A stretch of DNA of 57,237 bases from the NCBI GenBank assembly GCA_937926445.1, contig CALBAK010000060.1, forward strand, positions 1 through 57,237, given 5' to 3'. This document shows, piece after piece, positions 30,501-40,810 of this stretch. The position numbers and the translations under genes are program-made. Under the pieces are notes generated by a model, which saw only the letters and a program-made list of their open reading frames with translations, was not told the origin of the DNA and did no database searches. The stretch's first letter is position 1. Each line of letters starts with the position of its first letter. This stretch comes from an uncultured Alphaproteobacteria bacterium (GTDB lineage: Bacteria; Pseudomonadota; Alphaproteobacteria; Geminicoccales; Geminicoccaceae).

Positions 30501-31669
30501 GGCTCCGGGCGCAGGTTCGTCGGGTCGACACGGTGGCCCGGCTGGCGGGCGACGAGTTCGCCCTGGTCCTCTATCCGGTCGAGGGCGCGGCCGCGGTAGA
30601 GGCGGTCGGGCGGCGGATCCTGCGCGCGCTCCGCGACCCGATCGAGCATCGCGGGCGCCGCCTGCAGGTCGCCGCCAGCCTCGGCGCCACGCTCTTCCCG
30701 CACGACGGCGATCGGGCCGACGCGCTCCTCAAGAAAGCCGACCTCGCCCTCTACCGCGCCAAGGACCGCGGTCCCGGCAGCCTCGTCTTCCTCGACCGGA
30801 ACATGCACCTCGAGATCGAGGAGAGCGAGCGGCTCGGCGACGAGCTGCGTGCCGCCCTCGACGGGGACCAACTCGCGCTGCGTTTCGAGCCGCGGCTCGA
30901 CCTCGCGAGCGGAAGCCCTGTCGGCTTGCAGGCCCGCCTGCTCTGGAACCACCCGCGGCTCGGTCCGCTCGACGAGGAGGCCTTCGCTCGGCACGCCGAG
31001 GACGCCACCCTCGGCGTCGAGCTGGCACGCCGGACCGTCGCGCTCGCCCTCGAACGGATGACCGCCTGGCGGGCTGCAGGCGTGCCGTTCGGCCGGGTCC
31101 TGGTGCGCGCGCCGCCGACGCTCCTCGCTGCCGAGGACTGGGCGGCGGGCCTTTTGGACGAGCTCGCGGCCCGCGGCCTCGGGGCCGACACGCTCGCTTT
31201 CGCGATCGGCGGCTCGGCACTTCTCGGTCGGCACGCCGAGGCTGCCAGCGCCGCGTTGCGGCGGCTGCGCGAGGCCGGTGCCGCGGTGCAGCTCGACGAT
31301 CTCTCGATCTGCCGGGCGGCGCTGGTCGAGCTCTCCCGGCGGCCGGTCGACGCGGTACGACTCTGCGCCGAGCGGGTGAGGGCGCTCCGGGCCGAGCGCG
31401 AGGGCGGGGCGGTTTGCGAGGGGGCGGTCGTGGCACGGATCGTGGTCGCGGTCGCCCGCGAACTCGGCCTTTCGGTCGCGGCCGAGGGGATCGAGGATCG
31501 CACCGCCCTCGAGGCGGTGCGCGCGCTCGGCTGCAGCGAAGGGCAGGGCGCTCTCTGGGCCGATCCGCTCCCGGCCGAGGCGGTACCCGGCTGGCTCGCG
31601 GCCCGGGCGACGAACGGCCGGGCAGAGCGAGCCCGAATCGCCGCTACTGGATCGCCTCGGGGCCCTTGA
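27560..31669 (+). CDS. GAF/multi-PAS sensor diguanylate cyclase with degenerate EAL domain
   Basis: A 1369-residue cytoplasmic signalling protein. Order: GAF-like (about 20-150), PAS1 (165-283), five further PAS domains (about 293-405, 420-528, 544-653, 669-780, 795-903) joined by near-identical REAEERYR-type linkers, GGDEF (915-1080), EAL (1085-1350). The cyclase signature is AGDEF (996-1000), a variant compatible with activity. The inhibitory site RxxD is intact at 987-990 (RRVD). In the EAL domain the signature is QAR (1124-1126), the usual DDFGTG loop reads LDDLSI, and metal-binding Asn/Glu positions are lost, so phosphodiesterase activity is unlikely. No transmembrane segment is seen. 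The start is TTG 27560 with a weak ribosome binding site; a downstream start is possible. Its end overlaps purC by 26 bases. Confidence 0.9.
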   Translation: MDHACASRGSVPGGKPGSLDSIVRLLAHLLRVPIAAATIAERDRLVVVASIGCPFDELPRHGSLPGCTLDRGGLELIEDLLALEPPFPVPVIDGRPLRFYAGLPIRGPESQLVGTLCAADFAPRRLDEGETAQLRMLADLAADQLLLAREADEHRRLAAALAESERRLVDFAETASDWFWEMDAELRFSWLSEAVRTRFGIAPDWHYGKTRLELAATEADREVAQRVQELMLRREPFRDFEYCRRGPTGDHWLRISGKPVFDEAGRFLGYRGTGRDVTELRRVEAERREAEERYRTLFELSPDGLFVKDREHRILYANRAAAALFGVARIADLTGRSSLEFVAPEDRRLVRERTGRLLEEGGVVPPTRLRIRRADGAERIVEAAATRFEEDGEPRVLVVQRDVSERERAEQARREAEERYRTLVELSPDALLVLQDGRYVFANRRALELLGAKEVAEIVGKRPRDLYPQDYVPSIEARVERLLAQGGTLPPLEVRIRRLDGELRDIETSGAAIPFDGKPAIQVAIRDITERKRAEAARREAEERYRALVELNPDPVVLVEDGRFVFASEPAARLFGVADARELIGRSIFEFVPEALHAAIRARHATELREGEVLPPLELEIVRPDGTRVEVEAKGSRVVEGGRRMLLGVLRDISERKRAERAIREAEERYRLLVELAPVGILLFQDGVYRFANRAAATLLGARDPDELIGRDPFSLILEPYHERIRARAERLLAGGGPAEPIEIEMRRLEGEVVTIETVGAAIVAGGRPAIQILIRDITEARRARRALEEAEARWRSLLELAPDAVLLIENETYVYANRRAAELYGAADPAELVGRSPFDFILEEFWPRIRERAARLLAHGERLPPIEIRIRRLDGTILDVETTGAVIEDGGRRVIQSVIRDISERKALEAELWRRAHHDPLTGLPNRLLFFDRLGQALHRCRREGRSGALLSLDLDGFKLVNDGHGHDAGDALLVEVARRLRAQVRRVDTVARLAGDEFALVLYPVEGAAAVEAVGRRILRALRDPIEHRGRRLQVAASLGATLFPHDGDRADALLKKADLALYRAKDRGPGSLVFLDRNMHLEIEESERLGDELRAALDGDQLALRFEPRLDLASGSPVGLQARLLWNHPRLGPLDEEAFARHAEDATLGVELARRTVALALERMTAWRAAGVPFGRVLVRAPPTLLAAEDWAAGLLDELAARGLGADTLAFAIGGSALLGRHAEAASAALRRLREAGAAVQLDDLSICRAALVELSRRPVDAVRLCAERVRALRAEREGGAVCEGAVVARIVVAVARELGLSVAAEGIEDRTALEAVRALGCSEGQGALWADPLPAEAVPGWLAARATNGRAERARIAATGSPRGP
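28436..30268 (+). repeat. Five tandem PAS-domain coding repeats
   Basis: Five units of about 120-126 codons each repeat the same layout: an R(Y/W)R-L-ELxPD opening, a RxFAN-like core, an LPPxExRIRRxDG strand and an IRDI(S/T)ERKRAE close. The similarity between units 3 to 6 is high enough to indicate internal duplication. The units are diverged, so this is not a simple DNA repeat. Confidence 0.8.
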
Positions 31670-32408
31670 GGTCGCGCGGGCCCGCCTCGGGGAGGATCCC
31701 GAGGCGGCGGGCGATCTCGGCATAACCCTCCTGGACATTGCCGAGATCGCGGCGGAAACGGTCCTTGTCGAGCCGCTCGTTGGTCCGGGCGTCCCACAGC
31801 CGCATGTTGTCGGGGCTCAGCTCGTCGGCCACGACGATCCGCATGTCCTCGTCTTCCCAGAGCCGGCCGAACTCGAGCTTGAGATCGACCAGCCGGAGGC
31901 CGGCGCCGGTGAACAGGCCGAGCAGATAGTCGTTGATCCGCAGGGACAGGTTGAGGATCTCGTCGAGCTCCTGATAGGTCGCCCAGCCGAAGGCGGTGAT
32001 GTGCTCCTCGGTGACCATCGGATCGCCGAGCTGATCGTTCTTGTAGTAGTACTCGACGATCGAGCGCGGCAGGGGCGAACCCTCCTCGAGGGCGAAGCGC
32101 TGCGCCAGGCTGCCGGCGGCGACGTTGCGGACCACAACCTCGAGCGGGATGATCTCGACCTCCTTGATGAGCTGTTCGCGCATGTTCAGTCGACGCAGAA
32201 AATGCGTCGGGATCCCGATCTCGCCGAGCTTTATCATCAGATACTCGGAGATCCGGTTGTTGAGCACGCCCTTGCCAGTGATGACGGCGTGCTTCTTGTT
32301 GTTGAACGCGGTGGCGTCGTCCTTGAAGTACTGGATGAGCGTGCCGGGCTCGGGCCCCTCGTAGAGGATCTTCGCCTTGCCCTCGTAGACCTGCCTGCGT
32401 CGGGCCAT
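31644..32408 (-). CDS. purC: Phosphoribosylaminoimidazole-succinocarboxamide synthase
   Basis: SAICAR synthetase: joins aspartate to CAIR with ATP in purine synthesis. The 254-residue protein has the family start [18 protein letters not shown], the nucleotide segment [29 protein letters not shown], and LVDLKLEFG with [19 protein letters not shown]. Its promoter lies about 77-105 bases upstream. It is the first of the scattered purine genes here; purS is 4.2 kb further on the same strand. Confidence 0.96.
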   Translation of the reverse strand: MARRRQVYEGKAKILYEGPEPGTLIQYFKDDATAFNNKKHAVITGKGVLNNRISEYLMIKLGEIGIPTHFLRRLNMREQLIKEVEIIPLEVVVRNVAAGSLAQRFALEEGSPLPRSIVEYYYKNDQLGDPMVTEEHITAFGWATYQELDEILNLSLRINDYLLGLFTGAGLRLVDLKLEFGRLWEDEDMRIVVADELSPDNMRLWDARTNERLDKDRFRRDLGNVQEGYAEIARRLGILPEAGPRDLKGPEAIQ

Positions 32409-32484
32409 GTCCGATCAGCCTCGTGCGCGGAAGAGGGCGCCGCAACCGACGCCGACCGGCTCGCGTGACGGCCGGCCCCCGCTG

Positions 32485-32513
32485 CATATAGGTGGCGATG
32501 GCGCAGCGCACAA
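32485..32513 (-). promoter_or_regulatory. Candidate promoter of purC
   Basis: Reading the minus strand, TTGTGC (32513-32508) and TATATG (32490-32485) are exactly 17 bases apart, about 77 bases before the purC ATG. This is a reasonable sigma-70 match, and the AT-rich patch stands out in this GC-rich DNA. Confidence 0.45.
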
Positions 32514-32539
32514 CGCGCCGCCGTCCCCCGGGCCGCCTC

Positions 32540-34600
32540 TCAGGCGCGGCCCTCGCGCCACCAGGCAGCGGCCGCCGCGGCGAGCAGCAGGAGGAGCGCG
32601 AGCCAGGGCGGCAAGAGCGCCGTGCGGCTCGCCCCGCTCACGGTGTAGGCCTCGTGGGCGACTATCCCGAGCCAGCCGCGCCCGGCCGTGCGCCGCTCCT
32701 CGGCCACCCGGCGGAGTTCCGGTACGCCCTCCTGGGCGAGCCAGAGCGCCGCCCCGCCCGTGGCCTCCACCATCGGCCGCAGCCGCTCGGCGCTCGCTCG
32801 CAGCTCGGCGAGCTCGGCCGCCGCCAGGAGCCGCGGCATCACCTGTGCCACCCGCGCCCCGTCCTCGACCCGCCAGAGCCCGTCCTCCTCGGCTGGCAAC
32901 CGCAACCGGGCGATGCCGTCGGCATCGGGGGTCAGGGTCGCCCGACTCTGCGCGCCCGAGGGTGCGGTGATCACGACCTCGACCGGTTTCGGCTCGAGCG
33001 AGCGGCGGACGATCTCGATCCCCCCCTCGTGGGGTGCCGCCTCGAGCGTCTCCTCTTCGAGTTCCGGCTCCTTCATGAGCCAGTGCACGAGCCGACGCAG
33101 CAGCTGGGCCTGCGGCCCGCCGCCCTCGAAGCCGCGTTGCCAGAGCCAGTGGTGGTCGGAGAGGAGCTGGGCGACGCGGCCTTCGCCCACCCGCTTGAGG
33201 AGGAGGAGCGGCCGCTCGCCGGCCCCCATCATGAGCACCGTGGCGTCGCCCGGGTCGACATCGATCTGCCGCAACCAGCGGCCCCAGCCGGGCTCGGCCG
33301 GGTCGGCCGCGAGCCCGCTCGTCACCGGATGCCGTCGGCCGGTATCGGTGAGCCGCGGCAGGAAGGGCCGCTCGATCACCTCGCCCGAGGGTCGGCCCGG
33401 CAACACGCGGGCGAGCGGCGTGCGGTAGAGGCCGGTGGGCGTCGCGAACTCCGGCCCCGCCGCCTCGAGCAGCGCTCCGCCGCGCTCGACGTAGCGGGCG
33501 ACGTTCTCGAGATAGGGCAGTGGCAGGAGGCCCCGGCGGTTGTAGCGGTCGAAGATGACGAGGTCGAACTCGTGCAGCTTGACCTCGAACAGCTCGCGCG
33601 AGGGAAAGGCGATCAGCGCGAGCTCGCGGATCGGCGTGCCGTCCTGCTTCTCGGGTGGCCGCAGGATCGTGAAGTGGACGAGGTCGACGGCGGCATCCGC
33701 CTTCAGGAGATTGCGCCAGACCCGAAGGCCCGGATAGGGCTGGCCCGAGACCAGGAGCACCCGCAGTCGGTCGCGCACGCCGTTGATCGTCACGGCGGTG
33801 CGGTTGTTGAGGGTGGTGAGTTCGCCCTCGCGCGTCGCCACCTCGACCTCGAGCACGCTCTTGCCGGCCCGATCGAGGGTGAAGGGGACCTCGGCCCGCT
33901 CGCCCGGCAGCGCGTCGAGCTCGGCGAGCAGCCTTCCGTCGCGCCGCACCGTGATCCGGGCGGGCCCGCCCCGGTCGGCCGGCAGATCGTCGAAGCCCAG
34001 GACGAGCCGCTGCGGCTCGCCCACCATGGCGAAGCTCGGCGCCTGCTCGACCACGAGCCGACGGTCGACCTCGTCCGGCCGACCGACCAGAAGCGCGTGC
34101 ACGGGTGCACCGATCGCCCGTGCCCGCTCGGGATCGGTGGGCGCATCGTGGATCACCCCGTCGGTCACCACGATCACCGCACCGAGCCGGGCGCGGTCGA
34201 GCCGGCCGAGCGCCTCGTCGAGCGGGGCCAAGAGGCGGGTGCCCTCGGGCCCGCCCGGAAGCTCGATCTCCTTGACGTCGACCCCGCTCAGGGCGGCGAG
34301 CCGGGCGCGCAAGGCGGCCGCCGCCTCCTCGAGGCGGGCGGTCCGGTCGGCGAGGCGCATGCTCGGCGAGCGGTCGAGGGCGAGCACCACGACGTCGTCC
34401 AGCGGGGCCCGCTCCTCCCGCCGGAGCACCGGGTTGGCGAGAGCCAGGAGGAGGAGGCCCGCGAGCGAGAGGCGCAAAAGCGAGCCGCGCGCCCGGCGGA
34501 AGAGCCCGTAGCCGATCGGCGCGGCGGCCAGGACCGCGAGGGCGGCGAGCAAGGGCCAGGGCAAATGGGGTTCGAAGGCGAGGGCGACGCTGGCGGTCAT
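32540..34600 (-). CDS. Membrane protein with von Willebrand A-like domain, last gene of MoxR cluster
   Basis: A 686-residue protein with two N-terminal hydrophobic helices and one near the C-terminus (ALLPPWLALLLLLAAAAAAWW). A VWA-like domain lies at about 65-170: the metal-ion site DRSPS in VVVLALDRSPSMRLAD and a VIVVTDGVIHD strand. Next is a beta-sandwich-like region, then a glutamine-amidotransferase-like Rossmann segment (RVLLVSGQPYPGLRVWRNLL and FDLVIFDRYNRRG) without the catalytic Cys. This layout is known for membrane partners of MoxR AAA+ ATPases. It starts 16 bases after the DUF4159 gene. Function is unknown; a role in envelope maturation or stress is inference from the family. Confidence 0.78.
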   Translation of the reverse strand: MTASVALAFEPHLPWPLLAALAVLAAAPIGYGLFRRARGSLLRLSLAGLLLLALANPVLRREERAPLDDVVVLALDRSPSMRLADRTARLEEAAAALRARLAALSGVDVKEIELPGGPEGTRLLAPLDEALGRLDRARLGAVIVVTDGVIHDAPTDPERARAIGAPVHALLVGRPDEVDRRLVVEQAPSFAMVGEPQRLVLGFDDLPADRGGPARITVRRDGRLLAELDALPGERAEVPFTLDRAGKSVLEVEVATREGELTTLNNRTAVTINGVRDRLRVLLVSGQPYPGLRVWRNLLKADAAVDLVHFTILRPPEKQDGTPIRELALIAFPSRELFEVKLHEFDLVIFDRYNRRGLLPLPYLENVARYVERGGALLEAAGPEFATPTGLYRTPLARVLPGRPSGEVIERPFLPRLTDTGRRHPVTSGLAADPAEPGWGRWLRQIDVDPGDATVLMMGAGERPLLLLKRVGEGRVAQLLSDHHWLWQRGFEGGGPQAQLLRRLVHWLMKEPELEEETLEAAPHEGGIEIVRRSLEPKPVEVVITAPSGAQSRATLTPDADGIARLRLPAEEDGLWRVEDGARVAQVMPRLLAAAELAELRASAERLRPMVEATGGAALWLAQEGVPELRRVAEERRTAGRGWLGIVAHEAYTVSGASRTALLPPWLALLLLLAAAAAAWWREGRA

Positions 34601-34616
34601 CGGCCGGGGTCCTCCC

Positions 34617-37376
34617 TCACTGCCCGAGCCGCTCGAGCAGCGCCGGGATGTGGACCTGGTCGGTCTTGTAGTTGCCGGTCAAGGCGTACATCACGAGGTT
34701 GACCCCGAAGCGGCGGGCCATCTCGCGCTGCAGCTCGCCGCCCGGCACGACCGGGAACAGCGTGCGGCCGCGCCCGTCCTCGGCCCAGGCGGCGGCCCAG
34801 TCGTTGGCGCCGATCACGAGACTCGACACACCGTCGTTGACGGCGGGCGAAGCCTGGTCGACCCAGAGCGGCTGGCCCGCGAAGCGGCCCGGGAAGTCCT
34901 GCAGCAGGTAGAAGGAACGGCCGATCACGTGGTCGGGCGGCACCCGCACGAGCGGCGGCAGATCGAGGCCGGCCAGAAGGCTCGCGAGGCGCCGCTCGCC
35001 CGGCCCGCCACCCTCCTGGCCGGGCAGCAGCGCGCCGGCGTCGCGGGTGTCGAACAGGATCATCCCGCCGCTCTCGAGGTAGCGCTGGACCCGCTGCAGG
35101 GCCTCGACCGGCAGATCGCGATGGTCGGGCGGCACGGTCCAGTAGAGGAGCGGGTAGAGCGCCAGATCGTCGCGCACCGGATCGACCGGTACAGGATCGC
35201 CGACCTCCACGCTGGTGCGCTCGATCAGCACCCGGCCGAGCCCGCGCAAGCCCGCCTCGGTCACCTCGTCGACGTCCGGCCGGCCGGTCAGTACATAGGC
35301 GAGCCGGGTCTCCAAGGCCGCGCCCCAGCGGTGATCCTCGGCCGCACCCTGGGCGATCGCCGCCCCGGCCGTGCCGGCGAGGAGTCCGAAGGCGAGCGCC
35401 GCCGCCGGCGGCAGCGGACGCAGCGCGGGCAGCGGCAAAAGGCCGCGCAGCACCCAGCCGATCACGAGATCGACGAGTGCAAGGAGCAGGGCCGCGAGCA
35501 GCAGCCAGGGGCCGAGATCGAGCTCGCGGGCCCGGCCGTAGCCGCGGACCGCCTCGCCGAGCGCGCTCGCGCCGAGCGGCAGGAGGTCGGGCACGGCGGG
35601 CTGCAGGTTGAGTGCCACCCGGGCGGGCGCGGCCTCGGCCGCCCCCGTTGCGGACACCGGCGCCCAGAGCCCGGGCGGAGTGCGCGGGCTCGCGCGCGCC
35701 TCGCGGAAGGCGGCGGCTTCGATCGGCAGGAGATCGGCGGGCGGTGCCCCGAGAACGCCCGTGGCGGAGAGCGCCCGGTGCAGCTCGAGCGGCCCTTTCG
35801 GGACGAGGCCGGCGCCCGGGCCGAGCGCCAGGGTGCGGCGCAGCATGTCGACGAACAGGCCCGAGAGCGGCAGGTTGCTCCAGCTCGTATTGGCGGTGGT
35901 GTGAACCAGGAGGAGCCAGCCGGCGCCCAGCCGACGGCCGGTGACGATCGGCGTCCCGTCGACCAGGGCGGCGAGCGTGGCACGGGCGAGCTGCGGGCCG
36001 GGCTCGGCCAGCACCTGGCGGCGGACCACCGTTTCGGCCGTCGGCACGAGCCCGGCGAAGGGGCCGTCGGCCGGGAAGGGGGCGATCGGCAGGGGCTCGG
36101 ACCAGGAGAGCGCCCCGCCGAGCTCGCGATCGCCCGCCCGAAGCGGCACCGGGAGCAGCGAATCGCCGCCCGCGGCGAGCTTCGGGCCGGCGAAGCGCAG
36201 CACCACCCCGCCCTTCTCGATCCACCCCGCGAGCCGCTCGCGGTCGGGATCGGCGAGCTTGCCGACATCGGGCAGGATCAGGAGCGAGAGCTCGCCCTGG
36301 AGGAGCTCGCCGAGCGAGCCCCGGCGGACCTCGGCGAAGGGCAGGAGGGCCCGTTCGAGGAAGTAGACCTCGGACAGGAGCGGCTGGTCGACGGCACCCG
36401 CGGGTGCCCCCACGATGCCCACACTGCGCCGCCGCCAGCGCTCGTCGAGCAGAACGACCCCACCGATCCCCGCGCCCGGGATCTCGAGCCGCGCCACCCG
36501 GTTGCGCAGATCGGGCGGCAGCGGCAGGCGCGTGTGCGCCCGCCGTTCGCCCTCGGCGAAGGCGAGCTCGCCGAGGGCGAACACCTCGCCCTCGGGGCCG
36601 AGCGCCCGCACCGTCCGCCGCTCGGCCTCGCCGGCTGTGGCCCGCAGCGCCGCCACCTCGAGCCCCTCGCCCGTGAGCTCGGGCGGCAGGAGGAGGGGCG
36701 GCAGCCGCTCGGCCGGCGGGGCGAGCACGGTCGTGGGCCCGAGCGCGCGAAGCGCCTCGGCGAAGCTCGCGGCCGCACTCTGCGCGGCCGCGTCGGCGGC
36801 GAGCCCGTCGCAGAGCCAGAAGATCGAGACGGGCGTGCCGGCGAGGCTTTCGAGGGCCGTCCGGGCCGCGCCGCGGTCGACCGGCCAAGGGCGCGGCTCC
36901 CACTCCGCCACGCGCTTCCTGAGCTCGGCCGCGAAGCCGCGCTGGAGGGCCGGTGGGCCGGGGCCCGGCGCGGTGCGCAACAGGATCGCCTCGCGGCCCT
37001 CGCGCTCGGCCCGCTCGAGGATGCCGTCGAGCGTGGCGAGCCGCTCCTTCCAGTCGGGTGCTGCGGCCCAGCCGTCGTCGACCGCCACGAGCACCGGACC
37101 CTCGCCGCCGAGCCGGGCGGCCGGCTGCACAACCGGGCCCGCGAGAGCGAGCACGATCAGCCCGGCGAGGAGGGTCCGCAGGAGGAGGAGCCACCAGGGG
37201 GTGCGGGCCGGCGTCTCCTCCTGCCGCTCTAGTCGGAGCAGCAGGCGAAGAGGCGGGAAGGGCTCTTGCCGGGGCGCCGGCGGCGTCACCCGCAACAGGA
37301 GCCAGATCGCCGGCAGGGCGGCGAGGGCGGCGAGGAGCCAGGGCTGGGTGAAGGCCAACAGGCCGAGATCGAGCAT
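34617..37376 (-). CDS. BatA N-terminal domain / DUF4159 membrane protein
   Basis: A 919-residue protein. The N-terminus is the BatA-type region (FTQPWLLAALAALPAIWLLLR, then a second helix ending LALAGPVV). A VWA-like remnant follows (GPVLVAVDDGWAAAPDW), with no intact DxSxS motif, so metal binding is doubtful. Two helices lie near residues 630-700, and the C-terminal ~210 residues form the DUF4159 domain (RLAYVLTGRPDVDEVTEAGLRGL, then ILFDTRDAGAL, ending MYALTGNYKTDQVHIPALLERLGQ). The ATG at 37376 lies 2 bases after the DUF58 stop (TGAgcATG) and lacks a ribosome binding site, so translation is coupled. The protein probably faces the periplasm between membrane anchors. Confidence 0.85.
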   Translation of the reverse strand: MLDLGLLAFTQPWLLAALAALPAIWLLLRVTPPAPRQEPFPPLRLLLRLERQEETPARTPWWLLLLRTLLAGLIVLALAGPVVQPAARLGGEGPVLVAVDDGWAAAPDWKERLATLDGILERAEREGREAILLRTAPGPGPPALQRGFAAELRKRVAEWEPRPWPVDRGAARTALESLAGTPVSIFWLCDGLAADAAAQSAAASFAEALRALGPTTVLAPPAERLPPLLLPPELTGEGLEVAALRATAGEAERRTVRALGPEGEVFALGELAFAEGERRAHTRLPLPPDLRNRVARLEIPGAGIGGVVLLDERWRRRSVGIVGAPAGAVDQPLLSEVYFLERALLPFAEVRRGSLGELLQGELSLLILPDVGKLADPDRERLAGWIEKGGVVLRFAGPKLAAGGDSLLPVPLRAGDRELGGALSWSEPLPIAPFPADGPFAGLVPTAETVVRRQVLAEPGPQLARATLAALVDGTPIVTGRRLGAGWLLLVHTTANTSWSNLPLSGLFVDMLRRTLALGPGAGLVPKGPLELHRALSATGVLGAPPADLLPIEAAAFREARASPRTPPGLWAPVSATGAAEAAPARVALNLQPAVPDLLPLGASALGEAVRGYGRARELDLGPWLLLAALLLALVDLVIGWVLRGLLPLPALRPLPPAAALAFGLLAGTAGAAIAQGAAEDHRWGAALETRLAYVLTGRPDVDEVTEAGLRGLGRVLIERTSVEVGDPVPVDPVRDDLALYPLLYWTVPPDHRDLPVEALQRVQRYLESGGMILFDTRDAGALLPGQEGGGPGERRLASLLAGLDLPPLVRVPPDHVIGRSFYLLQDFPGRFAGQPLWVDQASPAVNDGVSSLVIGANDWAAAWAEDGRGRTLFPVVPGGELQREMARRFGVNLVMYALTGNYKTDQVHIPALLERLGQ

Positions 37377-37378
37377 GC

Positions 37379-38273
37379 TCAGCGGACCGCGTCGGGAGCC
37401 AAAGCCTGGTAGAGGGCGAGCAGGGCGGTCTGGGCGCTCGCATCGGTCCGGTGGCGCAGAGCTCGCCAAGCCTGGCGACCGGCCAGCCGCTCGACCTCCT
37501 CGCGATGCGCAGACCAGATCTCCCGCCAGCGGCTGCGGACATGGGCGACGTTGCCCACCAGCACCCGACCGTCGTTCTCGAGACCCTCGAACAAGACGCG
37601 CCCGCCATAGGGCAGGAGCTCCTCGGCCGGGTCGGCGATCTGGACGATGCAGCCGCGCACGCCGGCCGCGACCCAGGGGCCGAGCCGCGCGGCGAGCTCC
37701 TCGACCGGCTCGAGGAAATCGGAGAGCAGCACGAGGGTGCAAAAGCGCGGCAGCTCGGCCGCCGGCGGCAGCCGTTCGCGGCGGGTGCCCGCGGCGGCGA
37801 GCGCCCGCGTCATCCCCTCGAGCCCGGCGCGGCCGGAGCGCGGCCGCTCGCCCGACCCCAGAAGTGCCACTCGCTCGCCGCCGCGCACGAGGAGTGCTGC
37901 GAGAGCGAGCGCGAGCAGCACCGCCCGATCGGCCTTGGACGGCAGTCGGCGGTCGGAGCGGAAGCGCATGGAGGGCGAGAGGTCGCACCAGACCCAGACG
38001 CTCTGCGCCGCCTCCCATTCCTGCTGGCGGATGAAGAGATGGCGCGAGCGCGCCGACTGGCGCCAGTCGATGTCGGTCCGGTCGTCACCGGGCTGGTAGG
38101 GGCGGAACTGCCAGAACGTCTCGCCCGTGCCCGTCCGCCTGCGGCCGTGCACCCCCTGGGCGACCGTCGCCGCCACCCGTTCGGCCTCGACGAGCAGCCC
38201 CGGGAGCCGGGCGGCGAGGCTCTCCGCGGCTCGCCGCAGCCCGGTCGGATCGGCCGCCGGAACGGCCGCCGCC

Positions 38274-38284
<11 letters not shown>
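37379..38284 (-). CDS. DUF58 domain protein, MoxR cluster
   Basis: A 301-residue DUF58 protein; such proteins are the usual partner of MoxR ATPases and carry a VWA-like core. Visible are the DUF58 signature FRPYQPGDDRTDIDWRQSARS and the metal-site-like WCDLSPSMRF (D-S-S), with VLLSDFLEPVEEL further on. No membrane helix is clear, unlike some relatives. It overlaps the end of moxR by 11 bases and is coupled to the next gene. Likely role: adaptor between the ATPase and the membrane subunits (inference). Confidence 0.9.
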
Positions 38285-39281
<997 letters not shown>

Positions 39282-39388
39282 CGCTGCTCCACAGGCCCGG
39301 CGGTTCCGCCTGGAACCGTCCCACGATCTTCTTACATAGAGGGCGCGGATGCAATCGACATGCCCGGCGATCGACGGGAGGTGGACGG

Positions 39389-39913
39389 GTGCGGCGGCCC
39401 TTCGATCCAAAGGCTGCCCTCGAGGCGCTCTCGCGCGGCGAGCTTTCGGTCGACGACCTCGCCATCGCGATCGACCGGGACGGCACCTGGCGGCATCGGG
39501 GCGAGCCGATCCGCCGCATCGAACTCGTCCGGCTCTTGGCGAGCGTGCTCCATCGTGACGCGAATGGCGCCTATTGGCTGATCACGCCGGTCGAGCGGGG
39601 CCGGGTCGAGGTCGCGGACGTCCCCTTCCTCGTGGTCGAGCTCGAGAGCCTCGGCACGGGTCGCGCGCGTCGCCTGCGCTTTCGCACCAATCTCGACGAA
39701 TGGATCCCGCTCGACCGCGGACATCCGCTTCGGATCGCTCCCGGTCCCGTGCCCTATGTCGGGGTCCGCGACGGCCTCGAGGCGCGCCTCCTGCCGAGCG
39801 TCTATTACGAGCTCGCCGAGCTCGCCGAGCCCGGCCCCGAGGACGGCCGCCTCGGGGTCTGGAGCGCCGGCTTCTTCTTCCCGCTCGAGCCCGAGGCGGA
39901 GCCCGCCCCTTGA
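39389..39913 (+). CDS. DUF1285 domain protein
   Basis: A 174-residue DUF1285 protein. The typical core is visible: DDLAIAIDRDGTWRHRGEPIRRIELVRLLASVL, then YWLITPVERGRVEVADVPFLVVEL. The family is soluble, small and uncharacterised, and is commonly found beside MoxR clusters and CoA pyrophosphatase in Alphaproteobacteria. The GTG at 39389 has GGAGG eight bases upstream. Its stop overlaps the next start (TTGA). It is divergent from moxR across ~107 bases. Confidence 0.88.
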   Translation: MRRPFDPKAALEALSRGELSVDDLAIAIDRDGTWRHRGEPIRRIELVRLLASVLHRDANGAYWLITPVERGRVEVADVPFLVVELESLGTGRARRLRFRTNLDEWIPLDRGHPLRIAPGPVPYVGVRDGLEARLLPSVYYELAELAEPGPEDGRLGVWSAGFFFPLEPEAEPAP

Positions 39914-40539
39914 TCCTGTCCGACCGCCGCACGAACCTGCCCGATCGCCTCGACCGCATCTGGCTGCGCGAGCGCCTCTCCGCCTGTCGCGGCCGTCCCG
40001 CACCCTTCCCGGGCGATCAGGCGGAACCAGAGGAGATGTGCGGCCCCGCTACCCCGGCCGCCGTGTTGATCGGCCTTGTGCCTGCGGCCGAGGGACCACG
40101 GATCCTGCTCACCCGGCGGACCGCGCATCTGAAGGACCATGCCGGCCAGATCAGCTTCCCGGGCGGCCGGATCGAGCCCTTCGATCCCGACCCGGTGGCA
40201 GCGGCGCTGCGCGAGGCCGAGGAGGAGATCGGCCTCGAGCCCTCCCGGGTCGAGGTCCTGGGCGAGATCGCCCGGTACCGGACCCGCACGGGCTTCCTCA
40301 TCCATCCCGTGGTGGGCTGGATCGAGCCGCCCGCCACCTTGAGGCCCGACCCGTTCGAGGTCGCCGAGGTGTTCGACGTCCCCCTGGCCTTCGCCCTCGA
40401 CCCCGCCAACCATCGCCGCGACAGTTACGAGCGCGACGGGCGGCGGCGCGAGTTCTGGGTGGTGCCGTACGAGAGCCGCTACATCTGGGGGGCGACGGCC
40501 GGCATCCTCGTCAACCTCGCCCGGCTGGTCGGGGGCTGA
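39910..40539 (+). CDS. CoA pyrophosphatase, NUDIX hydrolase
   Basis: A 209-residue Nudix enzyme that cleaves coenzyme A or its derivatives to phosphopantetheine and adenosine 3',5'-bisphosphate. The CoA-specific UPF0035 motif LLTRRTAHLKDHAGQISFPGG precedes a Nudix box with GGRIEPFD...REAEEEIGL (catalytic Glu cluster at about 101-106). The TTG start overlaps the DUF1285 stop. The following small gene begins 4 bases after its stop. Confidence 0.92.
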   Translation: MILSDRRTNLPDRLDRIWLRERLSACRGRPAPFPGDQAEPEEMCGPATPAAVLIGLVPAAEGPRILLTRRTAHLKDHAGQISFPGGRIEPFDPDPVAAALREAEEEIGLEPSRVEVLGEIARYRTRTGFLIHPVVGWIEPPATLRPDPFEVAEVFDVPLAFALDPANHRRDSYERDGRRREFWVVPYESRYIWGATAGILVNLARLVGG

Positions 40540-40543
40540 GCGC

Positions 40544-40810
40544 TTGCCCCGGATCGCCTTCCTCGAGCTCCTGGCCTTCCTCCTGCCCTTCGCCGCCTGG
40601 GTCGCTTGGCGGCTGCTCGTGACCCGCGCCGGGAGGCTCCTGGAGAGCACCCCCTGGTTCGCCCTCGCCGTGGCGGGGCTCCTCCTCGTCTGCGCGAGCT
40701 TCCTCTTGCTCGTCTGGATCGAGCCCGGCGCACCCCCGGGGGCCGCCTACGTCCCGCCGCACCTCGAGGACGGCCGGCTCGTGCCCGGCGCGTACCGCCG
40801 TGCGCCCTGA
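40544..40810 (+). CDS. DUF6111 family small membrane protein
   Basis: An 88-residue protein with two hydrophobic helices (ELLAFLLPFAAWVAWRLLV and FALAVAGLLLVCASFLLLVW) and a short extramembrane tail ending GAYVPPHLEDGRLVPG-like sequence. The same small protein is seen between CoA pyrophosphatase and cca in other Alphaproteobacteria. The start is TTG 40544. It overlaps cca by 11 bases. Function is unknown. Confidence 0.82.
   Translation: MPRIAFLELLAFLLPFAAWVAWRLLVTRAGRLLESTPWFALAVAGLLLVCASFLLLVWIEPGAPPGAAYVPPHLEDGRLVPGAYRRAP

Noticed and set aside
30751-32511. 586-codon minus-strand frame overlapping purC and the sensor's 3' end
   Set aside because: Ser/Arg/Ala-rich without domains. purC in another frame explains the coding signal.
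34650-37232. 860-codon open frame antisense to the BatA/DUF4159 gene
   Set aside because: Composition is Arg/Gly/Pro-rich with no domain. It mirrors a well-supported gene; GC-rich DNA gives long antisense frames.
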